A DNA stretch of 64,000 bases. Origin: Alopecurus myosuroides (lineage: Eukaryota > Streptophyta > Magnoliopsida > Poales > Poaceae). The notes under the pieces are model-generated. The model made no database searches. It worked only from the letters and a program-made list of their open reading frames with translations, and had not been told where the DNA came from. Location: NCBI GenBank assembly GCA_028641055.1, contig CM054063.1:48605920-48669919 (forward strand), given 5' to 3'. Below are positions 1 through 9,914 of this stretch, piece by piece (positions within the stretch are counted from its first letter, which is position 1; each line of letters starts with the position of its first letter). The translations under genes were made by a program, and so were the position numbers.

Positions 1-1
1 C

Positions 2-646
2 GTACGCGTGCTCGCCGAGAAGCTGAATGGTGTTAAAGCCGAGTTGAAGAAGTGGCGGTCATCCGGAGCTCGGGCAGGCGCTGACATGCTGCTCCTCTTC
101 ATTTGTAGCTGGTATGAAAATTTAAATCTTAATACCATCCTCGAGATGCGCCGGGACTCGAAGTGGGAGACAGATCCCGACTGCGTGGCTCGCCGCCAGT
201 TAGTCGCATACGAGGTCGCTTCCTACGCGGATACTGCTTGCTTCATCGACGGCCTCACCGAGCCCGACACCGAGCCGGAAAGCGAAGGTGAAGATGAGGA
301 TGAGGCCACCGAGTCGGAAAACTTGAGCTTCTTTGATAGCCCTGGCGCCGATGACAAGTCCGGGAAGGGGAAGGGCGCGGTCGTCGCGGATAGCGACGAG
401 GAGACTGAAACCCAGAAGATGACTATCGACACTGCGGCTCTCGAGTTTGGCTCTTCATCCGGCGCGGCCCTCGACGATGCAGCGCTACTCCGCACCCAAT
501 CTGCTGCCTCCACTTCGGCAACAGCCACCTCTGATCAAGCTGCCACCCATGCTGAAGCGGATGCGGGCAACACCGAAGCTGATGCCACCAACACTGAAGC
601 CGATGCTGCCAAGGCCAACACAGAAAATGCTGCTACCTCCACTTGA
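2..646 (+). pseudogene. Extra antisense ORF of Tat-A (C-terminal part)
   Basis: The frame is open at the left window edge and the first codon normally accepted as a start is GTG, so this is the 3' end of a longer gene. It runs opposite to gag-pol, tail-to-tail with integrase, which is the place where Tat-lineage grass elements carry an additional antisense ORF. The protein has a hydrophobic core (ADMLLLFICSWY near residue 25), a helix rich in Ala and Tyr, a strongly acidic stretch (about residues 85-105) and a C-terminal tail of short repeats around AEAD and TEAD. The core aligns by eye with the fragment at 45878-46257 (GAKMALVLFCCHY). Function is unknown; no catalytic motif is visible. Confidence 0.6.
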
Positions 647-1317
647 TTATGTCCTGCAACACTTATGCTTGAAAACTCTTATCAGATCCCCGGGATGCCG
701 GGTGCAAATGTATCGAAACAATTATCCTTCTCGTTGCTACTCAGTTTTATTCTCATTTGATGTTTTAAACTTAGTAATTTGAGCAGCCTTGGCTCGATGC
801 CGGGTTGCATTATCATGCATGTCCCCGAGTTGCATTTCTCATTCACTCTTCCTTTTTATCTCAGCTCTTACCTGCAACTTGTTACTTTTTTGGTATTCGA
901 GTCACAAGAGTTCAAAGTTGGAGTTTCAAATACTTAGCCACTTAGAAACAGTCATAGTAACGCTACCCACCACTTAGCCGAAAAAGTTAACAAAAAACAG
1001 TAGTAAAAGACACTCTACTCGGTTCCTGCACTCTTCTTTTCCTTAGTAATTTTTCTTGTGCTCATTGACCTTTAGCTTGTTCTCTTGCTTGCCATGAAGC
1101 CGGGTTTCGGACAGCAGCAGAGTCGAAGAGTTGGCATGTAGGTTTAAACACAGTACTAGATGTACTCCTGAAATTTTAAGCAGAGAAACCGGGTAGACAA
1201 AAGTCAAGCCGAGTAGAAACACATAGAGCAATTTTGGACGAGGGCAGTCCCCGAGTTCAATTTCAGACTGCAGGGTAGAAGTTTAACTTGGATAAGAGAG
1301 TACATACACATCTTTGC
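647..1317. other. Non-coding spacer between extra ORF and integrase of Tat-A
   Basis: No convincing coding region. It contains the element's recurring motifs (CCCCGAGT near 825 and 1245, CTACTCGG near 1015, CCGAGTAG near 1207). It probably holds the 3' untranslated part of the element and of the antisense ORF. Confidence 0.5.
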
Positions 1318-1685
1318 TCATGAATGAAAGCGACGAAGTAGAGCTACATTCCAGGGGCGCTTAGATTCCTCTCCAGCTTTATCCGCCCTGTTCTTCTGTG
1401 ATGGCTGCACATCTACCAGGTAATAGGCATCATTGTGCAGAGCCTTGCTCACAATGAAAGGCCCTTCCCATGGAGGGGATAGCTTGTGCATCCCGGCTGT
1501 GCGTTGCACAAGCCTAAGGACCATGTCTCCTTCTCGGAAAACCCTTGGGCTCACTTTTCGGCTATGATAACGCCTCAAGTTTTGCTGGTAAATAGCTGAA
1601 CGTGACAGAGTAAGCTCTCTTGCTTCTTCTAGCAGGTCAACATCATCTTATCGAGCTTCTCTCGCCTCCACCTCAGTGTAGAGGG
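1318..1685 (-). pseudogene. Tat-A integrase C-terminal domain, frameshifted
   Basis: The 86-residue stretch 1578-1318 carries the usual C-terminal integrase features: GDMVLRLV, then WEGPFIV, then NVALLRRF before the stop. It lies in a different frame from the integrase core just upstream, and the linking segment (1579-1685) is open in this frame except for a TAA at 1648-1650. One small indel near 1690 and one nonsense change therefore separate it from the rest of pol. There is no chromodomain, which fits a Tat element and argues against a chromovirus. Confidence 0.75.
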
Positions 1686-2489
1686 TTACTGGGGGGAGTC
1701 ATGCTCTAGATCTATTGGTAACACGGCCTCAGCCCCGTATACCAAGAAGAATGGCGTATAGCCGGTTGACCGGTTAGGGGTAGTCTTTAGACTCCACAAC
1801 ACCGCTGGCAACTCGTCTAGCCAACACCCGGGTGTTTTCAGCAGTGGCACAATCAGCCTTGGCTTTATGCCTGCCAGCACCATGCCGTTTGCTCTTTCAA
1901 CTTGCCCATTGGAGGCGGGATGCGCGACAGACGCAACATCTAGCCGGATATGCTTATCTCCGCAGAACCGCACCATTGCACCCTCAGCAAAATTTGTGCC
2001 GTTATCCGTAATGATGCTGTGCGGATAGCCGTATCTCAGGATCACATCCTTCAGGAAACTCACAGCTGTGGCTCCATCACACTTCCGAATAGGCTTCACT
2101 TCTATCCACTTGGTGAACTTATCAACCATGACCAAAATGTGAGTCATGTTGCCTCTAGCCGGTTTGAAGGGACCAACCATATCCAAGCACCAAACAGCAA
2201 ATGGCCAAGTAATGGGAATGGTTTTCAACTCGGAGGCATGCAAGTGGATCTTACTTGCAAATCTCTGGCAGCCATTGCACTTCCTCACAATATCTTCAGC
2301 TTGCTTCAAGGCAGTGAGCCAAAAGAAACCATGCCGAAAAGCCTTCTTGACCAAAGCCCGAGAAGAGGCGTGGTGCCCGCATTCTCCTTGATGTATTTCC
2401 ACCAGAATCTCTTCTCCTTCTTCCGGCTCCACACAACGTTGCAGCACTCCAGTGGCACTTCTCTTGTGCAGTACTTCTCTGAATATGGT
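1686..2489 (-). pseudogene. Tat-A integrase (zinc-binding and catalytic core)
   Basis: It catalyses insertion of the cDNA copy into the genome. In order it shows the HHCC zinc-binding domain (HQGECGHH ... CNGCQ, about residues 19-60 counted from the Met at 2447) and the DDE core: Asp in WCLDMVGPF, Asp in IITDNGTNF and Glu in SNGQVERANG, all present. GYTPFFLVYGAEAVLP follows, typical of plant Gypsy integrases. It shares a frame with the RT ORF upstream but is cut off from it by a TAA at 2490-2492, so the Met at 2447 is not a real start; it is part of a polyprotein. A frame change at about 1690 detaches the C-terminal domain. Confidence 0.9.
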
Positions 2490-4805
2490 TTAGCCCTTGG
2501 ATCTTCTCTGAATCTGCCTCGCGGTAACTTCATCTTCTAGCAGGGTGCCGTCCTTTAGAAAGGATAATATGGGCATAGCCCAACTCGGTGTCTCCCGCGT
2601 GGGAAACACTGGTTCGTCCACTTCCATTGGAACAGGCACCACTGTCTGCTCTTTAGAGTTGGGAGCACTTCTTTGAAGACCTGAGCGATTGGCAAGAACT
2701 TCCTCAATGAATGCGACAGTCCCCGGGTTGAGAGGGGCAGTCCCCGAGTAGGGAAGGACAGTCCCCGAGTAGAGAGGGGCAGTCCCCGGGTTGCAGGCGC
2801 CAGTCCCCGGGATGAAGACTGCAGTCCCCGGGTTCTCTGTTGCATTCTCCCAGTCAATCTCCATGGGAACAGCTTCTTCATTTGGCAGAGAAGGAACAAA
2901 TATGGATTCCGAGTTGGGGGATGGCTTGATGGATGGCTTTCCCAAATGCTCCAAGGCAATTCCCACCGGGATGGATTGCCGAGAAGACCCCAATTTGGAC
3001 AGCTCGTCTGCTGCTTCATTCTCTGCTTGGTGGATGTGCTGGAACTCGCAGCCTTCAAAAAATCCAGTCATAGACTGCACCAGGAAGCGATATGATGCCA
3101 TGTTGGCATCCAGAGCATCCCAAGTGCCAGACACTTGCTGCACCACCAGATCTGAATCACCATAGCATATAATGCGCTGCACGCCAACCTCCTTGGCTAC
3201 TCGCAAACCGTGTACCACAGCCTCGTACTCTGCAACATTGTTGGATGCCTTGAAATGAATTTGCAGCACATATTTGAGTTGATCTCGCTTAGGTGACGTA
3301 AGCACTACGCCAGCACCAAGGCCTTCCTTCACTTTTGAGCCATCAAAGTGCATCTTCCAGTAATTGGTTGCGGGAGAAGGAGGCTCGTACTGCACCTCAG
3401 CCCAATCCACAAGAAATTCCGCCAGAATCTGAGACTTGATGGCTTCTCTTCTCGCATACGCAGGAGTGTACGCGGCTAGCTCGATTGCCCATTTGGCTAC
3501 TCTGCCACTCGCTTCCTTGTTGCCCATAATATCCGAGATGGGAGAAGAGCTCACAACAGTGATGGGATGCTCTTGGAAATAATGCTTCAGCTTCTTGGCG
3601 CCCAGGTACACGCCGTAAGTCATCTTCTGGTAATGCGGGTAGTTCTGCTTGGAGCTGGATAGCACCTCACTGAGATAATATACTGGCCGCTGCACACTCT
3701 TGCCTTCCTCTTCTCGCTCCACCACAATCACCACGCTGACTACCCGGTTGGTAGCAGCAATGTACAACATCATTGGCTCTTTGGGTAGCGGACTAGCCAA
3801 AATGGGAGCGCTACCCAGCATTGCCTTCAGCTCATTGAATGCCACGTCCTCTTGCGGTGTCCAGACGAATTTGTCGCTTTTCTTCATCAACTGGTACAAA
3901 GGCAGGGCCTTCTCGCCCATTCTGCCCAAGAAACGACTCAGAGATGCCAAGCAACCAGTGAATTTTTGCACATCCTTCAGGGATCTCGGCAAAGACATGC
4001 TCTCAATAGCTTTTATATTTGAAGGATTGGCTTCAATGCCCCGACTGGATACCAAGAAGCCGAGTAGCTTGCCAGCCGGAACGCCGAATGTGCATTTACT
4101 CGGGTTCAGCTTCATCTTATATTTGCGCAAATTGGTGAAGGTTTCCTCAAGATCGGCAAGCAGAGTTTGTGTTTTATTCGTTTTGATGACAATGTCATCT
4201 ACGTACACCTGCACATTTTTGCCGAGTTGATCGTGCAAGCATTTCTGCATGCATCTCTGATAAGTAGTACCTACATTCCGCAACCCGAAACACATGACAC
4301 GATAGCAATAAGCCCCGTACGGGGTAATGAAAGCAGTCTTTATTTGATCAACGGGGTTGAGAGCTATCTGATGAAAACCAGAGTAGGCATCAATGAAAGA
4401 CAAAAGCTCACAACCAGCAGTGGAATCGATCACCTGATCGATGCGAGGTAGCGGGAAGGGATCGTTGGGGCAGGCCTTGTTCAAGTCGGTGTAGTCGACG
4501 CACATGCGCCACGCGGTATCAGCCTTGGGATCCTCCTTCTTCTTCTCGACCATGACCGGGTTGGCTAGCCAATCCGGGTGCAGCACCTCCATGATGAAAT
4601 TGCTTATCAGCAGCTTGGTGATCTGATCACCGATAGCGTTCCTTCTTTCATCTCCGAAGCGGCGCATAGCCTGCTTCACTGGTTTGGCGTCAGGACGCAC
4701 ATGTAGCGAGTGCTCAACCAACTCCCTCGGGACACCTGGCAGATCTTCATTGGACCAGGCGAACACGTCCCGATTCTCACGGAGGAAGTGGATGAGCTCG
4801 CTTTC
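2490..4805 (-). pseudogene. Tat-A reverse transcriptase with two RNase H domains
   Basis: Counting from the Met at 4766: RT spans about residues 30-270, with FIDAYSGFHQI (catalytic Asp 125) and YVDD at 188-191. A first RNase H/connection domain (about 325-445) keeps the fold signature YPHYQK...KLKHYFQEH, but the Asp normally in a DAS motif is replaced (YIAATN), so it looks catalytically dead. A second RNase H (about 468-592) has HFDGSK, EYEA, YGDSDLV and NEAADELSKLG, the full acidic set. Dual RNase H is a known Tat-lineage trait. A linker with a PGTA-type tandem repeat (645-682) precedes the integrase. The Met is internal: the frame continues upstream to a TAG at 4806-4808. Confidence 0.92.
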
Positions 4806-5075
4806 CTATTTCTCCGCCAACCCGGAGCCAATGATGGCAACACGGTCGGGGAACTCAGGGTCAACCTGGATCTTCTTTGTTTCCTGGGATGCCTGGAACG
4901 CGGTCCCGTACTGGGAGCTCGGCATCCCGGGCGCAACACCTTGTGCTGCCTGCGCCATAGCCACCACTTCATGTATCTTCTTCTTCTCGGCAGCAATCAC
5001 CATCGACTCCGCCAACTGAGAACCAGCAGAGGCACACTCCATAGACTTCTTGTAATCACCAGAGATGGTAATCAC
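4806..5075 (-). pseudogene. Tat-A pol segment between protease and RT
   Basis: This 89-residue stretch lies in the RT frame and ends at an in-frame TAG (4806-4808). It begins with the ITISGDYKKS motif that follows the protease in Tat-type polyproteins. Because the protease upstream reads in another frame and stops at 5072, an indel near 5075-5090 most likely broke a once continuous ORF. No independent gene is implied. Confidence 0.7.
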
Positions 5076-5755
5076 GCCATTGGGACCAGGGTCTTCATCT
5101 TCAGATATGCAGTGTGAGTAGAAGCCATGAACTTGCTCAGAGCAGGCCTGCCGAGTAGGGCGTGGTAGGGGCTTTGATGATCAACCACCTCGAACTGCAG
5201 CCTCTCCGTGCGGCAGTTCTCCCTGGTACCGAATAGAACGTCTATCCACACTCTGCCCATTGGAGAACAAGAAATTCCCGGCACAATGCCGTGGAAGGTG
5301 GTCTTGCTGGGTAGCAGCATGTTCTCGGCAATACCGAGCTTCTCGAGCGTGTCCTTGTACACGATGTTGATGCTGCTGCTGTTGTCGATCAGTACCTTGC
5401 TGAACCTCACGTTCTTCTCAGGACCCAAGAAAGTGGGGTCCAGTACCAAGGCATAGCTACCCGGGTTGGGCATCACCTTAGGATGATCCACTCTGGACCA
5501 TGTGATCTCTTGGTTGCACCAGTGCATGTAATGAGGGACAGCAGGGATCACATCGTTGACCTCCATGGCACGCCTGTGCTGAGATTGCTTGTCGACGGGC
5601 TCTAAAGTTAAGATCATATAGCTCTCGTGGTGCTCCTGGTACTGGTTGCGGCCTCCATCATCATTGTTACCATTGTTGTTGCCCTGGTAGTTGTTGTTGC
5701 CTCTGTTTGTTGTTGCAGTTGTGGTTGTTGTTGTTGTTGTTGCGGTAGCCCTCAT
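5072..5755 (-). pseudogene. Tat-A retroviral-type aspartic protease
   Basis: It would cleave the Gag-Pol polyprotein. After an N-rich and T-rich start encoded by an (AAC)n tract, the domain begins around RVDHPKVMPNPG. The active-site region reads KVLIDNSSSINIVY; Tat-type proteases usually have a DGGS-like loop here, so the residue after the catalytic Asp is unusual. The flap-like PMGRVWIDVLFG and the conserved YHALLGRPALSKFMA follow. The ORF overlaps the end of gag by 89 nt in the +1 frame and the next pol segment returns to the gag frame. This could be two compensating indels or a frameshift-type expression strategy; I favour indels in the triplet repeat. Confidence 0.85.
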
Positions 5756-8258
5756 TGTTGAAGTAGCGGTTGGCTCCTAAAGCCACCTGGTTCACGTTTT
5801 CTCTTCTCGGGAATGCTGGAGGCCGAACTGCGGGTGCGCGAGCAGGCTGCACATTGGCATTCGCAGCTGACAGAGGAGGAGGAGGAGGCAAGCCTTCATT
5901 CCTGATCAAATCCCACCAGTCGCATTGCCGAGTAGTGTGGTTGGCAGGCCTCACAGGATGCTGAGTATGGAAGCTGCATGGGCCATCCCTCATGTCGTCG
6001 AAGACAAATTTCTTAGCCGGATCCGGGTTGCCGCTACCCGGCTGAGGAGCACGGTATGGCTTCTTGTTGCCTTGGCCCTGGTTCTGGTTCTGCCTGTACT
6101 GGGCTCCAGCAGGTTTTTGCCGTTGGCTACTCCCAGCTCCAGTAACCACAACATTCACCTCCTCAGGATCGTACCGAGTATTAATCCGGTCACCTCTGCG
6201 CTTGTTGCGGAACTCGTTGCGCTTGTTGCTGTTGAAGTTTCTTCTCGGCTCCGCGGAGTCCATCAGGGGCTGAGTAGGATCACCCAGTGCGTACTGATCC
6301 GCAATCTTGATGGTCTCCGCGAGAGTGTTCGACATCTCCCTCTGCAACCTTTGCCACAACATGCTGCCATGTCTGCAACCCTGCGCAAACCAAGTGATGG
6401 CCTGGGCCTCATTCGCACCTTCACAGGTGTTCCTCAATGTGCTCCACCGAGTAAGATACTCGCGGTCCGTCTCGTCTTCCCGCTGCCTGCAAGCGGACAA
6501 CTGCTGCGGCCTATTCGGCCTCTTGTACGTGCTGGTGAAGTTGCTGATGAAGGCCTCCGAGAAGTCTAGCCAGCAATTGATGCTGTTCTTGGGAAAGTTG
6601 TTGAGCCAAGTGCGAGCTGGGCCCTCAAGCATCTGCGGAACGTACCGCACAACCCATCTCTGGTTGCCGTTCGCGATATGAACCGCAGTGACATAGTCAT
6701 TGAGCCAGTCTTCCGGCTTGGTGCTGCCATTGTAGCTCTTGGTGCCCCTAGCAAGCTGGAAGTTCTTCACGGACGGCTCGTTCATGATGCGTGGGCCAAA
6801 GCACTCAGGGCCAGGAGGCCCCGTGTTCTCGAGCCGTGCGGATAGATTGATCCGGTCAAGGTTGTACCGGACATCATTGGGCTCCAGCACACGCTCACCC
6901 AAACGATCCATGATATCATAACCAGCCAGCCCCATAGCCGAGTAGCCATCATCATACATGTCCACCTCCATGGCCACAGGCTGCTCCACCAGGTTGGCTA
7001 CTCGGGTTGCCGCACGCGGCTGAGCAGCAGCTGCCTGCTGAGGCCTCCGCTGAGTAGGCTGAGCAACTTGTTGCCGAGAAGGGCACGGACGATCTCCACC
7101 TCGCGTCTGGCTATGAGCTTTATGGGCTTGCAAGCCTGCTCCTGCAGAGTTGTGTTTCTGACCGGATTGTCGCGGCACAGCGAGCTGTTTCGCCGCGGCA
7201 GTCGGGTCGTACACCTGCATTTGCCTGTTTCTACCAGAATAGCCGCTACGCTCCCTCTCGCGACTGGGATGCGGTGATGAGGCCTGATCGTTAGATCTGA
7301 CCGCATGCGAGTGCACCACCTGAGAAGCTCCAGCACCTGGATTGGCTTTCCGGAACTCCTCGTTTTGCCTAGCAGCCTCTAGCACTAGCTCATTGAGCCT
7401 CTCCTGCTGCCTAGCGCGCGCATCGCCGTCGAGATGCGGCAACTCAGCAGCTACAGCCTCAGCGGCTCTAAGTGTTTTGGCGGGGGTGCTGTACCTAGGC
7501 CTGGTGGAGGTGTTTGCGGTGGCAGATTGGCTAGGAGCCTCTACAACTGTTGCCATCTCGGCGCCTAAATTGCGACGCGTAGCACCTACTTTGCTAGCCT
7601 TCCTAGCAACTGGTGTAAAACTGTGAGCCTTGTTGTACTCGTTCTGATCTAGACTAAGCTCAAGCCTAACCTTCTCCAACTCCGCTTGCTCGGCGAGCAA
7701 CTCCTGGCGCTGCCGGTCGAGCTGCGCCTTCATGGTCAAGAGCTCAAGATCGGTGGGAGGCGGCATGCCCGTCCGCGCAGCGTACGCAGGTATTGTCGGA
7801 GTAGTGGAGAGGGGGAGGTTGCAGTCCTTCTCGTAGGGCTTGTGGGTCTTCCCGCCAGCACTCGAACCAGCGAGATCCTCGATGACGCCCGCGGCGACAG
7901 CCGCGCCCTTTCCGGCATCCGCAGCCAGGCCGGCCACCATCACCTCCGCGCTGTCCGCAGAACAGCCCATAGGCCTTCCGCGGGCAGCAATCACCGCAGG
8001 AGGATCCTCCGCGACCAGCACCTCCTCCAGGAACTCATGGACGACGGCGGTGGCGACGTAGACAAGATGCGAGCCGAAGGAGAGCACCGTGCCGCCTTCC
8101 GGCATGGCCCTGCCGCCGAAATCGCCGGCGTTGTCGATGACGAAGTCGAAGGAGCCGAATCTGTGGACAAGGCCATAGACCACGCGCTCTCCAGAAGTGG
8201 ATCCCGTCCGAACGTGAACTCCAGCCAGCGCCGCTGGTTGCCCCACGGTGGGCGCCAA
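5667..8258 (-). CDS. Tat-A Gag polyprotein
   Basis: It forms the virus-like particle and binds element RNA. The open frame runs from inside the LTR to 5667; translation probably starts at the Met at 8105 or another start after the PBS, because everything right of 8259 is LTR. Features in order: a coiled-coil segment rich in Glu, Leu and Gln (encoded about 7740-7620), a Gln, Ala and Arg-rich linker, the conserved Gag core (YNGSTKPEDWLNDYVTAV ... YKRPNRPQQL ... RWSTLRNTC, encoded about 6715-6410), basic segments, and a C/H finger (CSFH ... NHTTRQC, encoded about 5970-5920). It ends in an Asn-rich tract overlapping the protease ORF. No internal stop, so it is the best-preserved coding region here. 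Confidence 0.88.
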   Translation of the reverse strand: MAPTVGQPAALAGVHVRTGSTSGERVVYGLVHRFGSFDFVIDNAGDFGGRAMPEGGTVLSFGSHLVYVATAVVHEFLEEVLVAEDPPAVIAARGRPMGCSADSAEVMVAGLAADAGKGAAVAAGVIEDLAGSSAGGKTHKPYEKDCNLPLSTTPTIPAYAARTGMPPPTDLELLTMKAQLDRQRQELLAEQAELEKVRLELSLDQNEYNKAHSFTPVARKASKVGATRRNLGAEMATVVEAPSQSATANTSTRPRYSTPAKTLRAAEAVAAELPHLDGDARARQQERLNELVLEAARQNEEFRKANPGAGASQVVHSHAVRSNDQASSPHPSRERERSGYSGRNRQMQVYDPTAAAKQLAVPRQSGQKHNSAGAGLQAHKAHSQTRGGDRPCPSRQQVAQPTQRRPQQAAAAQPRAATRVANLVEQPVAMEVDMYDDGYSAMGLAGYDIMDRLGERVLEPNDVRYNLDRINLSARLENTGPPGPECFGPRIMNEPSVKNFQLARGTKSYNGSTKPEDWLNDYVTAVHIANGNQRWVVRYVPQMLEGPARTWLNNFPKNSINCWLDFSEAFISNFTSTYKRPNRPQQLSACRQREDETDREYLTRWSTLRNTCEGANEAQAITWFAQGCRHGSMLWQRLQREMSNTLAETIKIADQYALGDPTQPLMDSAEPRRNFNSNKRNEFRNKRRGDRINTRYDPEEVNVVVTGAGSSQRQKPAGAQYRQNQNQGQGNKKPYRAPQPGSGNPDPAKKFVFDDMRDGPCSFHTQHPVRPANHTTRQCDWWDLIRNEGLPPPPPLSAANANVQPARAPAVRPPAFPRRENVNQVALGANRYFNNEGYRNNNNNNHNCNNKQRQQQLPGQQQW
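8241..8257 (-). promoter_or_regulatory. Tat-A primer binding site
   Basis: On the minus strand it reads TGGCGCCCACCGTGGGG and lies 2 nt inside the 5' LTR edge. TGGCGCC fits a tRNA whose acceptor end is GGCGCCA; the rest does not match the tRNA-Asp PBS seen elsewhere in this window, so the primer tRNA is not settled. Confidence 0.7.
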
Positions 8259-8259
8259 C

Positions 8260-9118
8260 TGTCGTGGTGGTGTCACGGTAGATGCCATAGGATGGCTAAA
8301 GATGTGGGGACGATGGACGCTGGAGGCGCTCGGGGAGGGATCACACAGCCAATAGCCGCGTGTGGTAAGAATCAATCACTGCAAACACCAAGATCTACCC
8401 AGGTTCAGGGCCCTCGTGTGGAGGTAAAAACCCTACTCCTGCCTTTCTCTCTGTATATTTATGTCTCACCGAGTAGCCATAGTACAAGTTTGGCCTACAG
8501 CCGAGTAGCCACTCTTCTCTCTACGTGATGAACTAGGTCAAGAATGTGAACCGATCCTGGGATCCCTCGCGCAGGAGGGAGCAGGGCACCTTATATACTG
8601 CTGCCCAGCCGGATACAGCCAACTGGAAAAAGTACAAACAAATGTCGACATAGTGTGCACACTGCGTACTTCCGGCTTCCCGCTGACAGCATTGGCTTCC
8701 TAATTTGTCTTGTGTGGAAAGTCGTTGTGCAAAACCAAGAAGCTGATCTGTTATCACTGACACGAACACAGAGTAGGCCCTCCCTATCCTGCGACGCCCT
8801 GCTGACACCCTGGCGCAGTCAGGCACGCTCTCTGCAGATGAACAGTGCCGCAGTACGGACCCAGGATACGCGGGATCCTGTGTCAGAACGGCTCCTTTGA
8901 CTTCTGGCCCGAGTAGGAAACCTCCACTTCTACTCGGACCACTTCCTCTACTCGGAGGAATATAACTTCCTTGATTCTTCCTTCTGGCCATCAATACGTA
9001 CGACCGAATAGCAGTCGACCGGGTAGCAAGTACCGGGTAACCAGCTACTCGGCCAAACACCCCTTCTGATCTTGCCCTTGGCACTTGCCTTTACCCTACT
9101 CGGGGGTAACCCTCGACA
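8260..9118 (-). repeat. Tat-A 5' LTR (859 bp)
   Basis: Bounded by TGTCG at 8260 and CGACA at 9114-9118, a five-base inverted terminal repeat. The PBS abuts it on the left. It is homologous to 9119-9914 over the core from GATCACAC to CGACA. A TATA-like TATATAAGG (minus strand, 8589-8597) marks the likely transcription start region. Confidence 0.88.
8589..8597 (-). promoter_or_regulatory. TATA box of the Tat-A LTR
   Basis: TATATAAGG on the minus strand, conserved in position and sequence in the neighbouring Tat-B LTR (9373-9381). Confidence 0.5.
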
Positions 9119-9914
9119 GATCACACGGCGAGTAGCCGCGTGTAGGATGTCTCAAGCACTTCAAACAACAGATCTTACCCAGGTTCAGGGCCCTCGTGTG
9201 GAGGTAACACCCCTACTCCTGCCTTTCCTCTCTATATGTGTGTAACCGAGTAGCCACAGTACAAGGTATGTCTCTAGCCGAGTAGCCACTCTGCTTCTCT
9301 CTAGCTCTAATGTTAGCTCTAGCAATAAATGCGAAGTGTGGCAACGTCCCTCGCGCAGGAGGGGGCAGAGCACCTTATATAGTGGTGCCTAGCCGAGTAA
9401 ATAAAGACTATAAACTACGGTGATCTGACTTGACAACTGTGACGACAACACGCCTCCGAGATCCCGCGTGGGGAAGCGCCGCGCCGTACACCTGACAGCC
9501 CTTGTCCACCTTGCCAGTGAGATAGAGTAGGCCCCTAGACCTGTCCTGTCCCCTCTGTCAGTGACATGACTTGACAGGCGCCTACCGCACTGTAGCCACG
9601 CCGTAGCGCGGATAATCACGCGCTCCGCAAGTTGAACCGCACGCCGGTACGGATGCAGGATATGCGGGATCCCTTGTCAGAACGACTCCATTGACTTCTG
9701 GCCCGAGTAGGAACGTAGTCCCTCTACTCGGACCAACTTTGTTACTCGGACGAATGTAACTTCCTTGATATCTCCTCTTGGCCATTGCTGGGTACGGCCG
9801 GATAGAAACCTACCGGGTAGCATGTACCCGGGTAGCCATCTACCCGGTCAAACTGTCCCTTGACCTTTGCCTTTAGCACTTGCCTTACCCCTACTCGGGG
9901 GTAACCCCCCGACA
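9119..9914 (-). repeat. Tat-B: truncated related LTR
   Basis: Homologous to the Tat-A LTR but lacking the part equivalent to 8260-8338; it starts at the GATCA that matches 8339-8343 of Tat-A and ends in CGACA at 9910-9914. It directly abuts the end of Tat-A, as expected if Tat-A inserted 79 bp into this LTR. The missing 79 bp should lie left of the window, after the other Tat-A LTR. TATA-like motif at 9373-9381 (minus strand). Confidence 0.75.

Larger units (their letters stand above)
1..9118 (-). mobile_element. Tat-A: Tat-lineage Ty3/Gypsy LTR retrotransposon, 3' end outside window
   Basis: Read on the minus strand the order is 5' LTR (8260-9118), PBS, gag, protease, RT, two RNase H domains and integrase, then an extra ORF on the opposite strand. 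This is the Ty3/Gypsy order, and the dual RNase H and antisense extra ORF are known hallmarks of the Tat lineage in grasses. The 3' LTR is not in the window. Gag and pol are long and readable, but pol carries in-frame stops (4806-4808, 2490-2492, 1648-1650) and reading-frame changes near 5667-5755, 5075 and 1690, so this copy is probably inactive. The right end abuts a related truncated LTR, suggesting insertion into an older family member. Confidence 0.9.

Noticed and set aside
3700..4230. 176-codon plus-strand frame opposite Tat-A RT
   Set aside because: Complement of the RT coding sequence with no motif of its own.
5690..5750. GTT/AAC triplet tract as a separate microsatellite locus
   Set aside because: It is the coding tract of the Asn-rich Gag tail and protease start, described there.
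7686..8528. 280-codon plus-strand frame opposite Tat-A gag
   Set aside because: It is a shadow of the GC-rich gag frame and crosses into the LTR; no independent evidence.
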